A model generated the notes under the pieces. That model saw nothing but the letters and a program-made list of their open reading frames with translations. It had not been told where the DNA came from and did not search any database. This document shows positions 25,001-31,750 of a stretch of 64,000 nt of DNA, piece after piece. The stretch spans positions 1,712,424 to 1,776,423 of the forward strand of contig CAJQUN010000032.1 of the NCBI GenBank assembly GCA_907163345.1. Reading direction: 5' to 3'. Position numbers and translations under genes: made by a program. Numbering within the stretch: the stretch's first letter is position 1; each line of letters opens with the position of its first letter. The stretch is from Haberlea rhodopensis (taxonomy: Eukaryota > Streptophyta > Magnoliopsida > Lamiales > Gesneriaceae).

Positions 25001-27652
25001 ACATTGGCTGATATTTCCATCCACATATACTATAAGTGTATAAGTTTAACAAGGATTATTGATGGAATTTTGTAAATTGCACCAATTAGAGTTTGTTCAT
25101 GCGTTTTTGTGTAATGTTTTTCAGGTGATGATTACTGGAGATCAAGCTTTGACAGCTTGCCATGTTGCTGGTCAAGTTAATATTATCTCAAAACCTGCCC
25201 TAATTCTTGGCCGCGCGAAAAGTAATGAAGGATATAAATGGGTTTCTCCGGATGAGACACACATCATTAGCTACAGGCACGGATGCTTTTTGATCTGAAG
25301 ATTTCTATTTAGTTTCAAGCTTGCCTGGATCTGATTCTTTTTTAGCTTCAATAAACTATCCAAATTTCTTCGCTTATCGATGCTGTTTATTGATGCTGTA
25401 TCTTTAGTTATATAGTTTTAATCTACCATGGCAGTGCTTAGAAGCTTGCACAGTTGCTCCTCTTCAGCTTAATAATTTATTTTCTAACTCTGTTAACAGG
25501 GAGAATGATGTTGAAGCTCTATCTGAGGCTCATGATCTTTGCATTGGCGGCGACTGCATTGAAATGCTGCAGCAAAGTTCTGCAATCTTTAAGGTCGTTC
25601 CATATGTTAAGGTAGCAGCTCATGGCACCCATGTCAAATATCTCTCTCGCTCTCCCACTCTCTGTTTTTTCCCCCTCTTTGAACTTTGTTTGTAACGTGC
25701 ACCAGGTGTTTCGCGCGGGTGGCTCCTGAACAAAAGGAACTCATCATTACCACTTTTAGATCAGTGGGAAGGGTGACCCTGATGTGTGGTGATGGAACCA
25801 ACGATGTTGGTGCTCTGAAGCAGGTATAAAATGATTGTAAGTCGTGTACATGAATAAAAAATTGTTCATGTGTATTCTTTGATGGCTGCCGTCTACAAAT
25901 TTTTAATGCCAATAGCTTGAAGATAAGTTTGGCCATATCACTCACTGATTACTCCCATGGCCATGGGACCTTGTTTAACTCTCGTATGAAGCAGACACAT
26001 TTCAGTAATCTCTCACAGTTTTGAAGCACTAAAAATTTATGATGTAGATCTATGGTTTCAATTACTTGCAAATATAGTAAGTAAAATAATAATGAAAGGT
26101 TGAGAACATTTATTTTTTTTCCTTTTGATGCAATTGTTGGCAACAAACGAGGTAGGTTGGATGGACTTGAAGTTTCCACTAATATCAATACATGATTAGA
26201 TCAGAGGTCCAATATGAAAATTTCTCCAGGTTTCTTTCAAGAGTGCCTTCTTTAAGTAATCTCTCTCCCAAAATTAGCTGTGTACCCATTAGCAGTCTAA
26301 GAATGCTTATTCTTGTTTCTGGATAAATAACGAGGAGTTTGTAGGATTATAGGGTAACCATCGAATTTTGGCCATTTTGTGTTGATTTTTTTGGGTTAAA
26401 TGTAAGCAGTTATTTTATTTAATGTATTATTACACACTGATGTTTCCCTTTAAGCTGGATTAAGCAGAAGCCATGTTAAAGAAATGAGAACAAAATTGAT
26501 ATATAAAGAGATACCTGGCATTGCTGTACAGTATTGATTAATTACATGTTTTTTACAGGCACACGTGGGAGTGGCTCTACTTAATGCAGTGCCTGCCGAC
26601 TCAAAAGGAGAAGTCTGCTTCTGAAGCATCATCCAAAACTGAAACTGCCAAGTCTGATAAATCAAAGAAATCCAAGTCCTCCATTGAAAATGGAGAAAAC
26701 GCTTCAAAGATCCAGGCAAATTTGAAGTTGGAATCAACTAGCAACCAAGCTGCTAATCGCCATCTAACAGCTGCGGAGATGCAGCGGAAAAAAACTGAAG
26801 AAACTAATGAATGAGCTAAATGAGGAAGGTGATGGTCGATCAGCTCCTGTTGTTAAGCTTGGGGATGCCTCAATGGCATCACCTTTTACTGCAAAGCATG
26901 CTTCAGTTGCCCCTACCACTGACATAATTCGTCAAGGTCGTAGTACTCTCGTCACTACCCTCCAGATGTTCAAGATACTTGGACTAAATTGCCTTGCTAC
27001 TGCCTATGTCTTGAGTGTTATGTACTTGGATGGTGTGAAATTGGGTGACGTCCAAGCCACGATCAGTGGGGTCTTCACAGCCGCCTTTTTTCTGTTCATT
27101 TCGCATGCTTCCCCACTTCCTACCCTTTCTTCGGAGCGCCCTCATCCGAATATCTTCTGCTACTATGTACTCCTCTCCCTCCTTGGTCAATTTGCAGTTC
27201 ACATTTTCTTCTTGATTTCATCAGTGAAAGAGGCTGAGAAGTACATGCCAGATGAGTGTATCGAACCTGACTCAATGTTCCATCCCAATCTCGTGAACAC
27301 GGTTTCTTACATGGTGGGAATGATGTTGCAGGTGGCAACATTTGCTGTGAACTACATGGGCCATCCTTTCAACAAGAGTATATCTGAAAACAAGCCATTT
27401 TTATACGCCCTTGGGGCTGCTGTTGGCTTCTTTGTAGTAATTACCTCTGATATATTTAGGGACTTGAATGATTGGTTAAAGTTAGTCCCTCTGCCAAAAT
27501 CATTAAGAAATAAGCTGCTGATCTGGGCTTTTCTTGCATTTTTAGTTTGTTACACGTGGGAAAGATTATTGAGATGGGCGTTCCCGGGTAAGATGCCGGC
27601 TTGGAGGAAAAATCAACGGAAGGTTACAGCAATCGACAAAAAGAACCTCTAA
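793..27652 (+). CDS. PDR2: P5A-type ATPase, PDR2/MIA homologue (21 coding exons; frame broken three times near the 3' end)
   Basis: Family knowledge: P5A ATPases (Arabidopsis PDR2/MIA, yeast Spf1, human ATP13A1) are ER membrane P-type pumps that act as dislocases of mis-inserted transmembrane helices; Arabidopsis PDR2 is needed for root-meristem phosphate responses and pollen development. Seen here: 21 exons with compatible phases encode about 1,183 residues, close to the usual length. Approximate residue positions are TGES 312-315, PPELP 446-450, phosphorylated Asp in DKTGT 489, KGAPE 604-608, TGD 697-699 and GDGTND 809-814, followed by a C-terminal membrane domain. The start is the ATG of MSSF, which matches plant homologues. 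Exons: 793-1041, 2561-2650, 3625-3827, 4273-4345, 4501-4673, 4753-4924, 5296-5400, 5550-5660, 5762-5848, 5957-6139, 8519-8569, 8646-8771, 13140-13219, 14034-14142, 15083-15211, 15646-15711, 15890-15961, 25125-25276, 25500-25611, 25706-25823, 26559-27652. Oddity: single extra bases at about 25709, 26595 and 26788 interrupt the frame. Whether these are assembly errors or real lesions cannot be told from this window. Confidence 0.95.
1042..2560 (+). other. Intron 1
   Basis: GTACAT to GCAG, 1.5 kb, AT-rich. I recognise no repeat or gene in it. Confidence 0.85.
2561..2650 (+). CDS. PDR2: P5A ATPase exon 2 (residues 84-113)
   Basis: The acceptor is TACAGCAG|GTTAAG. The exon encodes the conserved ACKITPAKFSGSKEVV segment of the N-terminal cytosolic region. 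The donor CGAAAG|GTTGAA is phase 0 and somewhat weak. Confidence 0.9.
2651..3624 (+). other. Intron 2
   Basis: 0.97 kb. Nothing recognised inside. Confidence 0.85.
3625..3827 (+). CDS. PDR2: P5A ATPase exon 3
   Basis: The acceptor is CTTTAG|ATGGCA. It encodes the DMEEIYFDFRKQRFIYS region and ends in EKWGRNV. The donor AATGT|GTAAGT splits the Val codon (phase 2), which is completed by exon 4. Confidence 0.93.
3828..4272 (+). other. Intron 3
   Basis: 445 bp with a canonical GTAAGT donor. Nothing recognised inside. Confidence 0.85.
4273..4345 (+). CDS. PDR2: P5A ATPase exon 4
   Basis: The acceptor is AATGCAG|A. It encodes FEYPQPTFQKLMKEQ leading into the next membrane segment. The donor is TTTCAG|GTTTGT, phase 0. 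Confidence 0.93.
4501..4673 (+). CDS. PDR2: P5A ATPase exon 5 (membrane segments M1-M2)
   Basis: It encodes VFCVGLWCLDEYWYYSLF followed by a second hydrophobic run and the start of the actuator domain (FESTMAKSRLKTL). The donor GGAAA|GTATGT is phase 2. Confidence 0.93.
4753..4924 (+). CDS. PDR2: P5A ATPase exon 6 (actuator domain, TGES)
   Basis: It encodes LLPGDVVSIGR, VPADM and the A-domain phosphatase loop ILTGESTPQWK. The donor is AAG|GTGAGG, phase 0. Confidence 0.94.
4925..5295 (+). other. Intron 6
   Basis: 371 bp. Nothing recognised inside. Confidence 0.85.
5296..5400 (+). CDS. PDR2: P5A ATPase exon 7
   Basis: It encodes LSARRDKAHVLFGGTKILQ in the actuator domain. The acceptor is TTTCAG|GTT. 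The donor AAG|GTCTCC lies just before an unusually C-rich intron. Confidence 0.93.
5550..5660 (+). CDS. PDR2: P5A ATPase exon 8
   Basis: It encodes APDGGCLAVVLRTGFETSQG, highly conserved in P5A pumps, at the end of the actuator domain. The donor is AGG|GTAAGG, phase 0. Confidence 0.94.
5762..5848 (+). CDS. PDR2: P5A ATPase exon 9 (membrane segment M3)
   Basis: It encodes TANSWESGLFILFLVVFAL, the third transport-core membrane helix. It is flanked by TTGTAG|ATT and AAG|GTAACA. Confidence 0.94.
5957..6139 (+). CDS. PDR2: P5A ATPase exon 10 (membrane segment M4, PPELP motif)
   Basis: It encodes GLEDPTRSKYKLLL and the P5A signature VIPPELPMELSIAVN in M4, then FRIPFAGK. One position normally Arg (ALARRG) reads Gly. 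The donor is AAG|GTGAAC. Confidence 0.95.
6140..8518 (+). other. Intron 10
   Basis: 2.4 kb, AT-rich. Short open frames inside show no recognisable protein. No terminal repeats were found by eye. Confidence 0.85.
8519..8569 (+). CDS. PDR2: P5A ATPase exon 11 (phosphorylation site DKTGT)
   Basis: This 51-bp exon encodes VDMCCFDKTGTLTSDDM. The Asp codon at 8537-8539 is the catalytic aspartate phosphorylated in all P-type ATPases. It lies between a 2.4 kb and a 76 bp intron. Confidence 0.96.
8646..8771 (+). CDS. PDR2: P5A ATPase exon 12 (start of nucleotide-binding domain)
   Basis: It encodes SKVPDRTLEILASCHALVF, conserved in plant P5A pumps. The donor is CTG|GTATAG. The following intron contains a complete Copia element. 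Confidence 0.94.
9000..9205 (+). repeat. 5' LTR of the intron-12 Copia element
   Basis: 206 bp, starting TGTAGAAAATAAGG and ending CTTCCACA. By eye it differs from the right LTR by about eight substitutions and two small indels, so the insertion is not recent. Confidence 0.93.
9347..10143 (+). pseudogene. Copia gag, frame-shifted
   Basis: It starts MSETKSSSHTT and runs 135 codons through the typical plant Copia gag features FNGKSYLKWSQLVRTFLKG and SWLWNSMTPEISDT. It then shifts frame at about 9750 and continues (QNQWQELDYY, GLNPEYDLVRNQILG, EEESR-like) to about 10,140. No zinc knuckle is readable. Confidence 0.85.
10250..12622 (+). pseudogene. Copia pol remnant: protease, partial integrase, RT, RNase H
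   Basis: The protease motif WILDSGATDHM is at about 10288. The integrase zinc-binding region (LHHFCLGH, CDVCEYAK) and first catalytic Asp (HSDIWGP) follow to about 10,955. The rest of the integrase is deleted and the sequence jumps to the region before RT. RT runs from about 11,100 (WRTAMKDEMDALEKNKTWEL), with stop codons near 11,302, a frame change at about 11,530 and YVDD at 11679-11690. RNase H (AYTDADYAGSPIDRRSTSGY, LYCDNKSAISIAHNPVQRDR) ends at 12,622. It cannot encode an active polyprotein. Confidence 0.9.
12611..12809 (+). repeat. 3' LTR of the intron-12 Copia element
   Basis: 199 bp. The first base is changed (AGTAGAAAAT instead of TGTAGAAAAT). It ends TTCCACA just before the right ATTAC duplication. 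Confidence 0.92.
13140..13219 (+). CDS. PDR2: P5A ATPase exon 13
   Basis: It encodes VGDPLEKAALKGIDWTY in the N domain. The donor AAA|GTATGC is phase 2, completed by exon 14. Confidence 0.93.
13220..14033 (+). other. Intron 13
   Basis: 814 bp. Nothing recognised inside. Confidence 0.85.
14034..14142 (+). CDS. PDR2: P5A ATPase exon 14
   Basis: It encodes QIVQRHHFASYLKRMAVVV and ends with the Lys of KGAPE. The acceptor is TTACAG|G and the donor AAG|GTATGA. Confidence 0.93.
14143..15082 (+). other. Intron 14
   Basis: 940 bp, AT-rich. Nothing recognised inside. Confidence 0.85.
15083..15211 (+). CDS. PDR2: P5A ATPase exon 15 (KGAPE motif)
   Basis: It opens GAPETIQERLVDVPASY, completing the nucleotide-binding KGAPE motif, and continues to TRQGSRVLALAYKSL. 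The donor is ACA|GTAAGA. Confidence 0.94.
15212..15645 (+). other. Intron 15
   Basis: 434 bp. Nothing recognised inside. Confidence 0.85.
15646..15711 (+). CDS. PDR2: P5A ATPase exon 16
   Basis: It encodes the 22 residues VSEARSLERDVVESGLTFAG plus FA. The acceptor is the less common GAAG|GTT. The donor is GCG|GTAATT. Confidence 0.92.
15890..15961 (+). CDS. PDR2: P5A ATPase exon 17
   Basis: It encodes VFNCPIRGDSASVLSELKRS and ends SSHDL just before the TGD motif. The donor TTG|GTGAGT starts a 9.16 kb intron. Confidence 0.93.
16409..16654 (+). pseudogene. Two-exon coding-like fragment of unknown origin inside intron 17
   Basis: I do not recognise the protein. A segment at 16409-16491 (after CATCAG, before GTACTT) reads LNNGQSCDLESTRPVTSV and SSIQKIYKK. 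A second at 16541-16654 (after CCGTTAG) reads TLKRSRRYNSL, a hydrophobic run FFILLFSASVAVVAYV, then SELVNKLSSA and a stop. The two join in phase 0 and look like the C-terminal end of a membrane protein with a single helix close to the terminus. It could be a captured gene fragment, an alternative last exon or chance. Confidence 0.35.
17287..18472. mobile_element. Outer hAT-like non-autonomous element in intron 17
   Basis: The element is about 17295-18464. Its ends start TAGGGATGGC on the left and, reverse-complemented, TAGGGATCGC on the right, with GGGGCGGG tracts close by. It is flanked by an 8-bp direct repeat TGAAAAAC (17287-17294), seen as TGAAAAAAC (18465-18473) on the right. The 8-bp duplication and short inverted repeats fit the hAT superfamily. 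No transposase is recognisable. Confidence 0.7.
17318..18000. mobile_element. Inner hAT-like element nested in the outer one
   Basis: The left end reads CATAGTTATAAAAGGCGC; the right end, reverse-complemented, reads CATGGTTGTAAAAAGCCC. Flanking 8-bp repeats are GGCGGGCC (17310-17317) and GACGGGTC (18001-18008), differing by two transitions. Subterminal GGCGCTAGGCGCC-type motifs recur at both ends. There is no coding capacity. Confidence 0.7.
18511..18903 (+). repeat. 5' LTR of the intron-17 LTR element
   Basis: 393 bp. It contains a 14-base G run at 18655-18668 absent from the other LTR, and is about 70 bp longer than it. Confidence 0.85.
19500..19950 (+). pseudogene. gag-like remnant
   Basis: An ATG at 19500 opens a 56-codon frame containing LDMPEFSSSDPRRWVMRA and a RVHVVCMCMRGVSMVSWA segment, the pattern of plant retrotransposon gag domains. 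It stops at 19,668. Gag-like reading (IENFQFDLGTID, LLRRFDEGITSYPQGQ) continues in changed frames to about 19,800. Confidence 0.6.
20774..21098 (+). repeat. 3' LTR of the intron-17 LTR element
   Basis: 325 bp, collinear with the 5' LTR but with several indels, including loss of the G run. Its last six bases form part of the LINE target duplication. Confidence 0.85.
21093..23950 (+). mobile_element. RTE-type LINE, 5'-truncated, with 17-bp target duplication
   Basis: The element lies between two identical 17-bp repeats GTATCAGGTTCAACAAT (21093-21109 and 23934-23950). The left repeat includes the last bases of the LTR before it, so the LINE arrived after the LTR element. It starts inside the endonuclease domain and ends in a GTTGTTGTTGTTG tail rather than poly(A), as known for plant RTE LINEs. 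It is in sense orientation to the host gene. Confidence 0.92.
21110..23819 (+). pseudogene. RTE LINE endonuclease/reverse transcriptase, broken
   Basis: The apurinic-type endonuclease is read as LQETKWVGEKARTI, DFNGHVGSDRDGY, TQIDFFLARR and the terminal His in VVTQHRLLVLDV. RT motifs are RRAVGPDGIPIEVW (about 22,440), PGRSTIEAIHFLRQLLERY, IDLKKAYDKVSREI, LHQGSALSPFLF and FADD (23096-23107). The C-terminal SRLRWFGHVRRRP motif lies near 23,645. Breaks are a frame change near 21,520, TAG near 22,100 and 22,874, and further changes after 23,400. Confidence 0.9.
24028..24240 (-). mobile_element. Solo Copia-type LTR with adjoining primer-binding site
   Basis: On the minus strand the LTR (24240 down to 24040) starts TGTCAAGGATATTAC and ends AATCTTGACA, and is followed directly by TGGTATCACAGC (24039-24028), close to the Met-tRNA primer-binding site TGGTATCAGAGC. 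The second LTR and the coding interior are not seen. Bases 23951-24027 may be its leader. Confidence 0.72.
24250..24273. repeat. (TA)n microsatellite
   Basis: About twelve TA units directly beside the solo LTR. Confidence 0.95.
25125..25276 (+). CDS. PDR2: P5A ATPase exon 18 (TGD hinge motif, GC donor)
   Basis: The acceptor is TTTTCAG|GTG. It encodes VMITGDQALTACHVAGQV and ALILGRAKSNEGYKWVSPDE. No GT donor fits; the frame and homology require a break at CTACAG|GCACGG, a GC donor in phase 2 completed by the first base of exon 19. Confidence 0.9.
25500..25611 (+). CDS. PDR2: P5A ATPase exon 19
   Basis: It encodes ENDVEALSEAHDLCIGG and IEMLQQSSAIFKVVPYVK. The donor is AAG|GTAGCA, phase 0. Confidence 0.92.
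25706..25823 (+). CDS. PDR2: P5A ATPase exon 20 (GDGTND motif; one-base insertion near its start)
   Basis: From the second codon on it encodes FARVAPEQKELIITTF and CGDGTNDVGALKQ, the Mg-binding P-domain motif. It is 118 bp, one more than a multiple of three. The splice after CACCAG gives GTG TTT CGC, where homologues need GTG TTC GCG, so one T in 25709-25711 is extra. As written the frame reaches a stop within eight codons. Confidence 0.88.
26559..27652 (+). CDS. PDR2: P5A ATPase exon 21 (C-terminal membrane domain; two one-base insertions)
   Basis: The acceptor is TTTACAG|GCACACG (AHVGVALLNAVP). An extra base near 26595 shifts the Lys/Ser-rich linker, and an extra A in the seven-A run 26788-26794 shifts it again. 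From 26807 the correct frame runs to the TAA at 27650-27652. It holds SMASPFTAKHASVAPTTDII, then about six hydrophobic segments and a basic tail ending KKNL. The length is 1,094 bp, two above a multiple of three. Confidence 0.9.
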
Positions 27653-28160
27653 GTTAACACAACTTTGGAATGTATTGTGCAAGGGTTATGGATACTAATG
27701 GCTTGTTTGAAGATAACTTGGGCAAGTTGACTAAGGTTGGTTCTTTTTCGATATATATAACTGCATATGTTGGGATGTTCTTAAATCATGTCCCGATTGT
27801 TTGGTTGGATTTGTTTGAGGTTTACATTTACATAGGGCATGGGACCGAAATATTTACATACGAGTTTCTATTTTTTGGCTAGTAATATGATTATTATGGA
27901 CAGACCTCTCATTTTTAATGCATATTAAGTAGAAGACAAAGTGTAAGTTGAGAAAATGATGTTTAATATTTATTTTGTAATCCTCCAACTATAATTTTAC
28001 TCGACCTTACTGCATTGGCTTGTTTGTCAAAGGCCCTTTTATTTGACCAGCATGAAATGTGTAGACATTAAATCAATTTTTGTGTTATGCTTGTTTTTAA
28101 TTCTGTGTTATCAATGAATGAATAATTGGTTATATTTGAAATGTTTGTTAAAAATAAATG
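27653..28160 (+). other. Presumed 3' UTR of the P5A ATPase gene
   Basis: AT-rich sequence after the stop codon. The first AATAAA downstream is at 28153-28158. The true cleavage site cannot be fixed from sequence alone. Confidence 0.4.
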
Positions 28161-29632
28161 AGTCTCTTAATTTTCAATAATAATCTTTTACCTCTTGGTT
28201 TGATTTAATATCTGAAATTGATTTCAAGACCTTTTTTTTAGAATGATTTCAATGACGACAAAAATATATGTAAAAACATCCAAAATTTTAAGAGTTGATT
28301 TAAGGGGAATGAAATAAGTATAAACACAAGATTTATTTCAATTAAAAATAGAATTTTAGAAGGACGTTTATCCGTTCGAACGCCCTGCGTAACCCGTTGA
28401 TACTTAATACTCAAACCACAATTTAACATGAATGGAGCTTTTTTTTTTTTTAAATTAATAAAAGGTGGCCTTGTGACAAATTTTATTGATAATAAAATAA
28501 ACATGGATGTTATACCATAACCCCTTGTACTTTGAAACTTGAGTTATTACATCAGTTACTACAAAGTAGAACCATCACTAAACATAACAGTTATGATCCC
28601 AAATGATGAGCCAAATCAGAATCTAATTTTTATTTTGTTCCTGATCTATTATAAGTATTGAAGGATGATACAATTTAAACTCCTGAATCCTTCTTTGATG
28701 CCTCCTCATTCTCATCTTCCGAACATCGATGTGTTCACTCTTCCTCATGGCTGTTAAGTTCCATGTATTCGTCTCTGAGATTTTCCATGAGTTTCTACGT
28801 AAAAAAGGCAATCTTCATTTTGAACTGAATCTTGATATTTATTTTCCAGCCAATCAATGGACCTTATATAACAACAAATAATCGTCAAACTAAAATTCTC
28901 CTAACTAATAAAATAACCTTAGTCTATAGCTAAAAATAAAGTAATTTTTCAAATAATATTTGATTCTGATTTTTTGTAAATTTATTAACCACTTAAGTTA
29001 GAATTTATCACTGTATACCAAAGCTCCCCCCATTTGCAAAATAGCCAGAAATTCAATTCACTTCAAAACCGTCCATTAAGACTCTTGCGTAAGTGATAAA
29101 TTAAGGTAGAACTCATGTATCCTTGATTTTAGTACAAGAAAATTAACTATAGTACGAATGAACACAAATTCATCAGCAAGAATCATCATTATTATTTTTA
29201 TATAGAAGATTGATTATAAAGATAAATAACTTGACCTTTCTCAATTGTAATTATTCCCATGCTTATGGGTTAAAAAATGAGATGAAATTAATATCATTAG
29301 CTTTTTGAAAATATAATAAAATATTATTATGGTTAAAATATTATGAAAGATATTAGTTTTGAAGTAGTAGTCATCATGTCTTAATTGATGAAAACATGAT
29401 GCGATTTTTGCAAACAAGAAAAAGAATACGTAAAGAGACCAATCAATTGATTTAAAATTGTTATTTGTATTTCTTTTCTGTTCAAATATTTTCACAAATA
29501 GAAAACAACTCTGAGTTACATTATTTATGAAATTTAATAAAATAAATTGAAATGGAGATATTAAATTATCTGAGTTACAACGTGTCGCTATTTTACAAAG
29601 AGAATATCACTATTAATACATGAGAAAATAAC
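28161..29632. other. AT-rich intergenic stretch
   Basis: No gene recognised. A minus-strand stretch at about 28,680-28,810 reads weakly like an acidic coding fragment (MENLRDEYMELNSHEEE, then a stop, then SEDENEEASKKD), but this is too short to name. Confidence 0.6.
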
Positions 29633-29637
29633 CTTAC

Positions 29638-30496
29638 TGATATCCCTAGCTCTGGAGGCCCAGTAGATTTTAGGGATCCGAACTTTATTTGGGCCCGGTC
29701 AGTGGGGGACCCGTTTACAGTCCAACAAGGGAAGTCGTTAGGGCGGATACCGTGTTGTCCTCTCCTAGCTTGCCGCCCGAGCCGAGTTGATTCCGGGCAC
29801 GACCACCTCTGGCTAGCTGCCGTGGTCTTTTCCGAGCAGGGCCCTATTACGTGCTCCCTGGCCACAATCCTCGGGGAATCCTCCGAGCTGAGGTGAGGAA
29901 GTACAGCAAGAGGTCGGGACTGGCAGCCATTGGCCAGGGCAGCCGAGGCTGAGGCGAGAAGTTATGTCAATAGGTCGGGACGGTCCGTCATCGGCCAGGT
30001 CAGCCGAGCTGAGGCCGAGAGGGTCACTGACACAGCTATGGTGGTCCTGTATACCAAGACTGGGATTACAGGAGTCGGACACCTACTAAATCAAAGGCTA
30101 GGCCTACTAACCAATCAAAGGATGGTCAAGCACTGTGAGTACGAAAAGCATATTCCCGGATGCAGAGAATCGCAAAAGCAGAAAGGTCGTACGAGGTAGG
30201 TAACAGATGTAGGTGGTCCCCAGTCTGGTTCTCCCCCCAGCTTCAGACATTGTCTCCAAAGTCCCCGGCAGGGCGGGACCATTGTCTATCCTCCCCCTAT
30301 AAAAAGGACAATTGTTGGCAAGAACAGGGGCTCTCTCTCTCTCTCTCTCTCTGAAGAAACCAGTCTGATCACCAGAGATTCTTAACCAGTTAAGAATCTT
30401 CCCGGACTCCGGCCTAACCTGTGATTCCACGAAATAGCTTATCCCCTCCCCTATAAATTCATTTGTTATCAAAGCGAACCAAAAAAAGAGGTAACA
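29638..30496 (+). repeat. 5' LTR of the antisense-ORF element
   Basis: 859 bp. It carries TATAAAAA at 30298-30305, an eleven-unit CT run at about 30331-30352, and an imperfect internal duplication around GGTCGGGACGG...GGCCAGGTCAGCCGAG (29,910-30,030). Confidence 0.9.
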
Positions 30497-31397
30497 GGGG
30501 CCAGATAGGAAGAACGTACCACCAGGGACGTCTGGATAGGAGCTCAGCCCAAAACGCCTGAGTACGTCCTCCCTGATCAGGGAAGCTGAATCGAAACGCC
30601 GAGCCCCAATGGTTGAAATAACTGTTTGGAAGAACACGTCCTCTTTGTATTTTTTGGGCAAGGATCGGGGGGCAGGTAGGGAATCTCGCCAGGCCATGGG
30701 GCAGGCCCAGCGTCGAGGTGGTTTGACAAAAAAATAAGTTTGTTTCCATCCTTTACGGGAGCTCGGGATGTTATTTAAAAATTTATAAAATGTCCGAGCT
30801 CCAAAGTAAAACACCCCGGGAGACTGGGTTTTCTTAACCTGAAAAAAATAATGAAGAAGGGTAGGGGAGAAAGGTAGATCCAAGGATCGAAAGAGGGCAG
30901 TGACAGAGACTAGGCTCTGGTAGGAGTTGGGGGTAAGTTGGCTCAGAGAAACGCAATGAAAATGGGAGAACTCCTGGTAAGAAAGGGGGATAGGAAAGCG
31001 GAGTCCTGCTCTTAAGCTGCTCAAGGAAAAAGGGAAAGTACCCGGGCGAGGGGAGATGCGGACGCTCACCAGCCCTAGGGACCCGGACGTCGTGGTCCGG
31101 CGGGATAAACCACGTACGGAGAAGGTGGTCGGCATCAGGGGAAACATCCGAGTCGAGAATCTCGTACCAAGGAAGTCCAGCCTGGGCCAGGCTCCTCGGG
31201 TCGAAAACCTCGAAGGTGGGGAGGGAGGGATCAACTATCCTAGGAGGGACCTGTCGGAGGGGTGCCACCTCGGGAATGTTTCCCTCGGGAGCATCTGATC
31301 TCCGACCCGATGGGCTGGGTAGCTCAGACAACTCGGCATCCTCGTCCCCCCCCCCACGAAAGAGAGCACCCGAAGTAGAAGATGTGGAGTTTGACAT
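30480..31397 (-). pseudogene. Antisense ORF of the LTR element (putative Gypsy-type additional ORF)
   Basis: On the minus strand it starts at 31397 (MSNSTSSTSGALFRGGG) with a Ser/Pro-rich acidic N-terminus, changes frame near 31,020, then reads SQLTPNSYQSLVSV, LHYFFQVKK, FYFGARTFYKF and SSRKGWKQTYFFV. This pattern matches, from memory, the 'putative gypsy type transposon' family (Transposase_28) often annotated in plants. The frame change means it is not intact as written. Its role in the element is not established. Confidence 0.6.
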
Positions 31398-31750
31398 TAA
31401 TAGAAAAGAAGGCAGAGCTGACTTACAGAATTTAAGGAGAGGCGATTGATTCCGACCTAGAGCACAAATGAATGAAAGTGACTCGAAGAGCCTCTATTTA
31501 TAGAAGATACGGCGAGTGGGCCGAGAAAGCCAGGCCCAAACCAACGGTGCAGATTAAGGAATCTGAACGGTCGGAGCACCAGATAAGGGCACGTGGCCTG
31601 ACAGAACCTCCTAGGGTTTGGTACAATACAGCTGTGACCCCGGGACCAGGAGTTGTCCAATCAAAGGACCAAGATGTCAGGAATAAATAAAGTTCGCCAT
31701 AAACCCATTAGTCGAGGTAGCGCTACTCTAGCTCGACTTGGGGGGGATAC

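Larger units (their letters stand above)
15962..25124 (+). other. Intron 17, 9.2 kb, packed with mobile elements
   Basis: It separates the exon ending SSHDL from the exon starting VMITGDQ. It contains a coding-like fragment, two nested hAT-like elements, a decayed LTR element, an RTE LINE and a solo Copia LTR. Together the mobile elements account for about 6.8 kb of it. Confidence 0.92.

Noticed and set aside
26984..27341. Minus-strand open frames of about 70 residues opposite exon 21
   Set aside because: They are shadows of the conserved plus-strand coding sequence.
28623..28811. Minus-strand open frame in intergenic DNA with an acidic, coding-like neighbour frame
   Set aside because: It is short, interrupted and unmatched by memory; kept only as a remark in the intergenic entry.
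29702..30199. Plus-strand open frames of 64-90 residues in the LTR (also 31653-32315)
   Set aside because: GC-rich LTR sequence without recognisable protein features; the longer frame at 31653-32315 exists only because stops happen to be absent.
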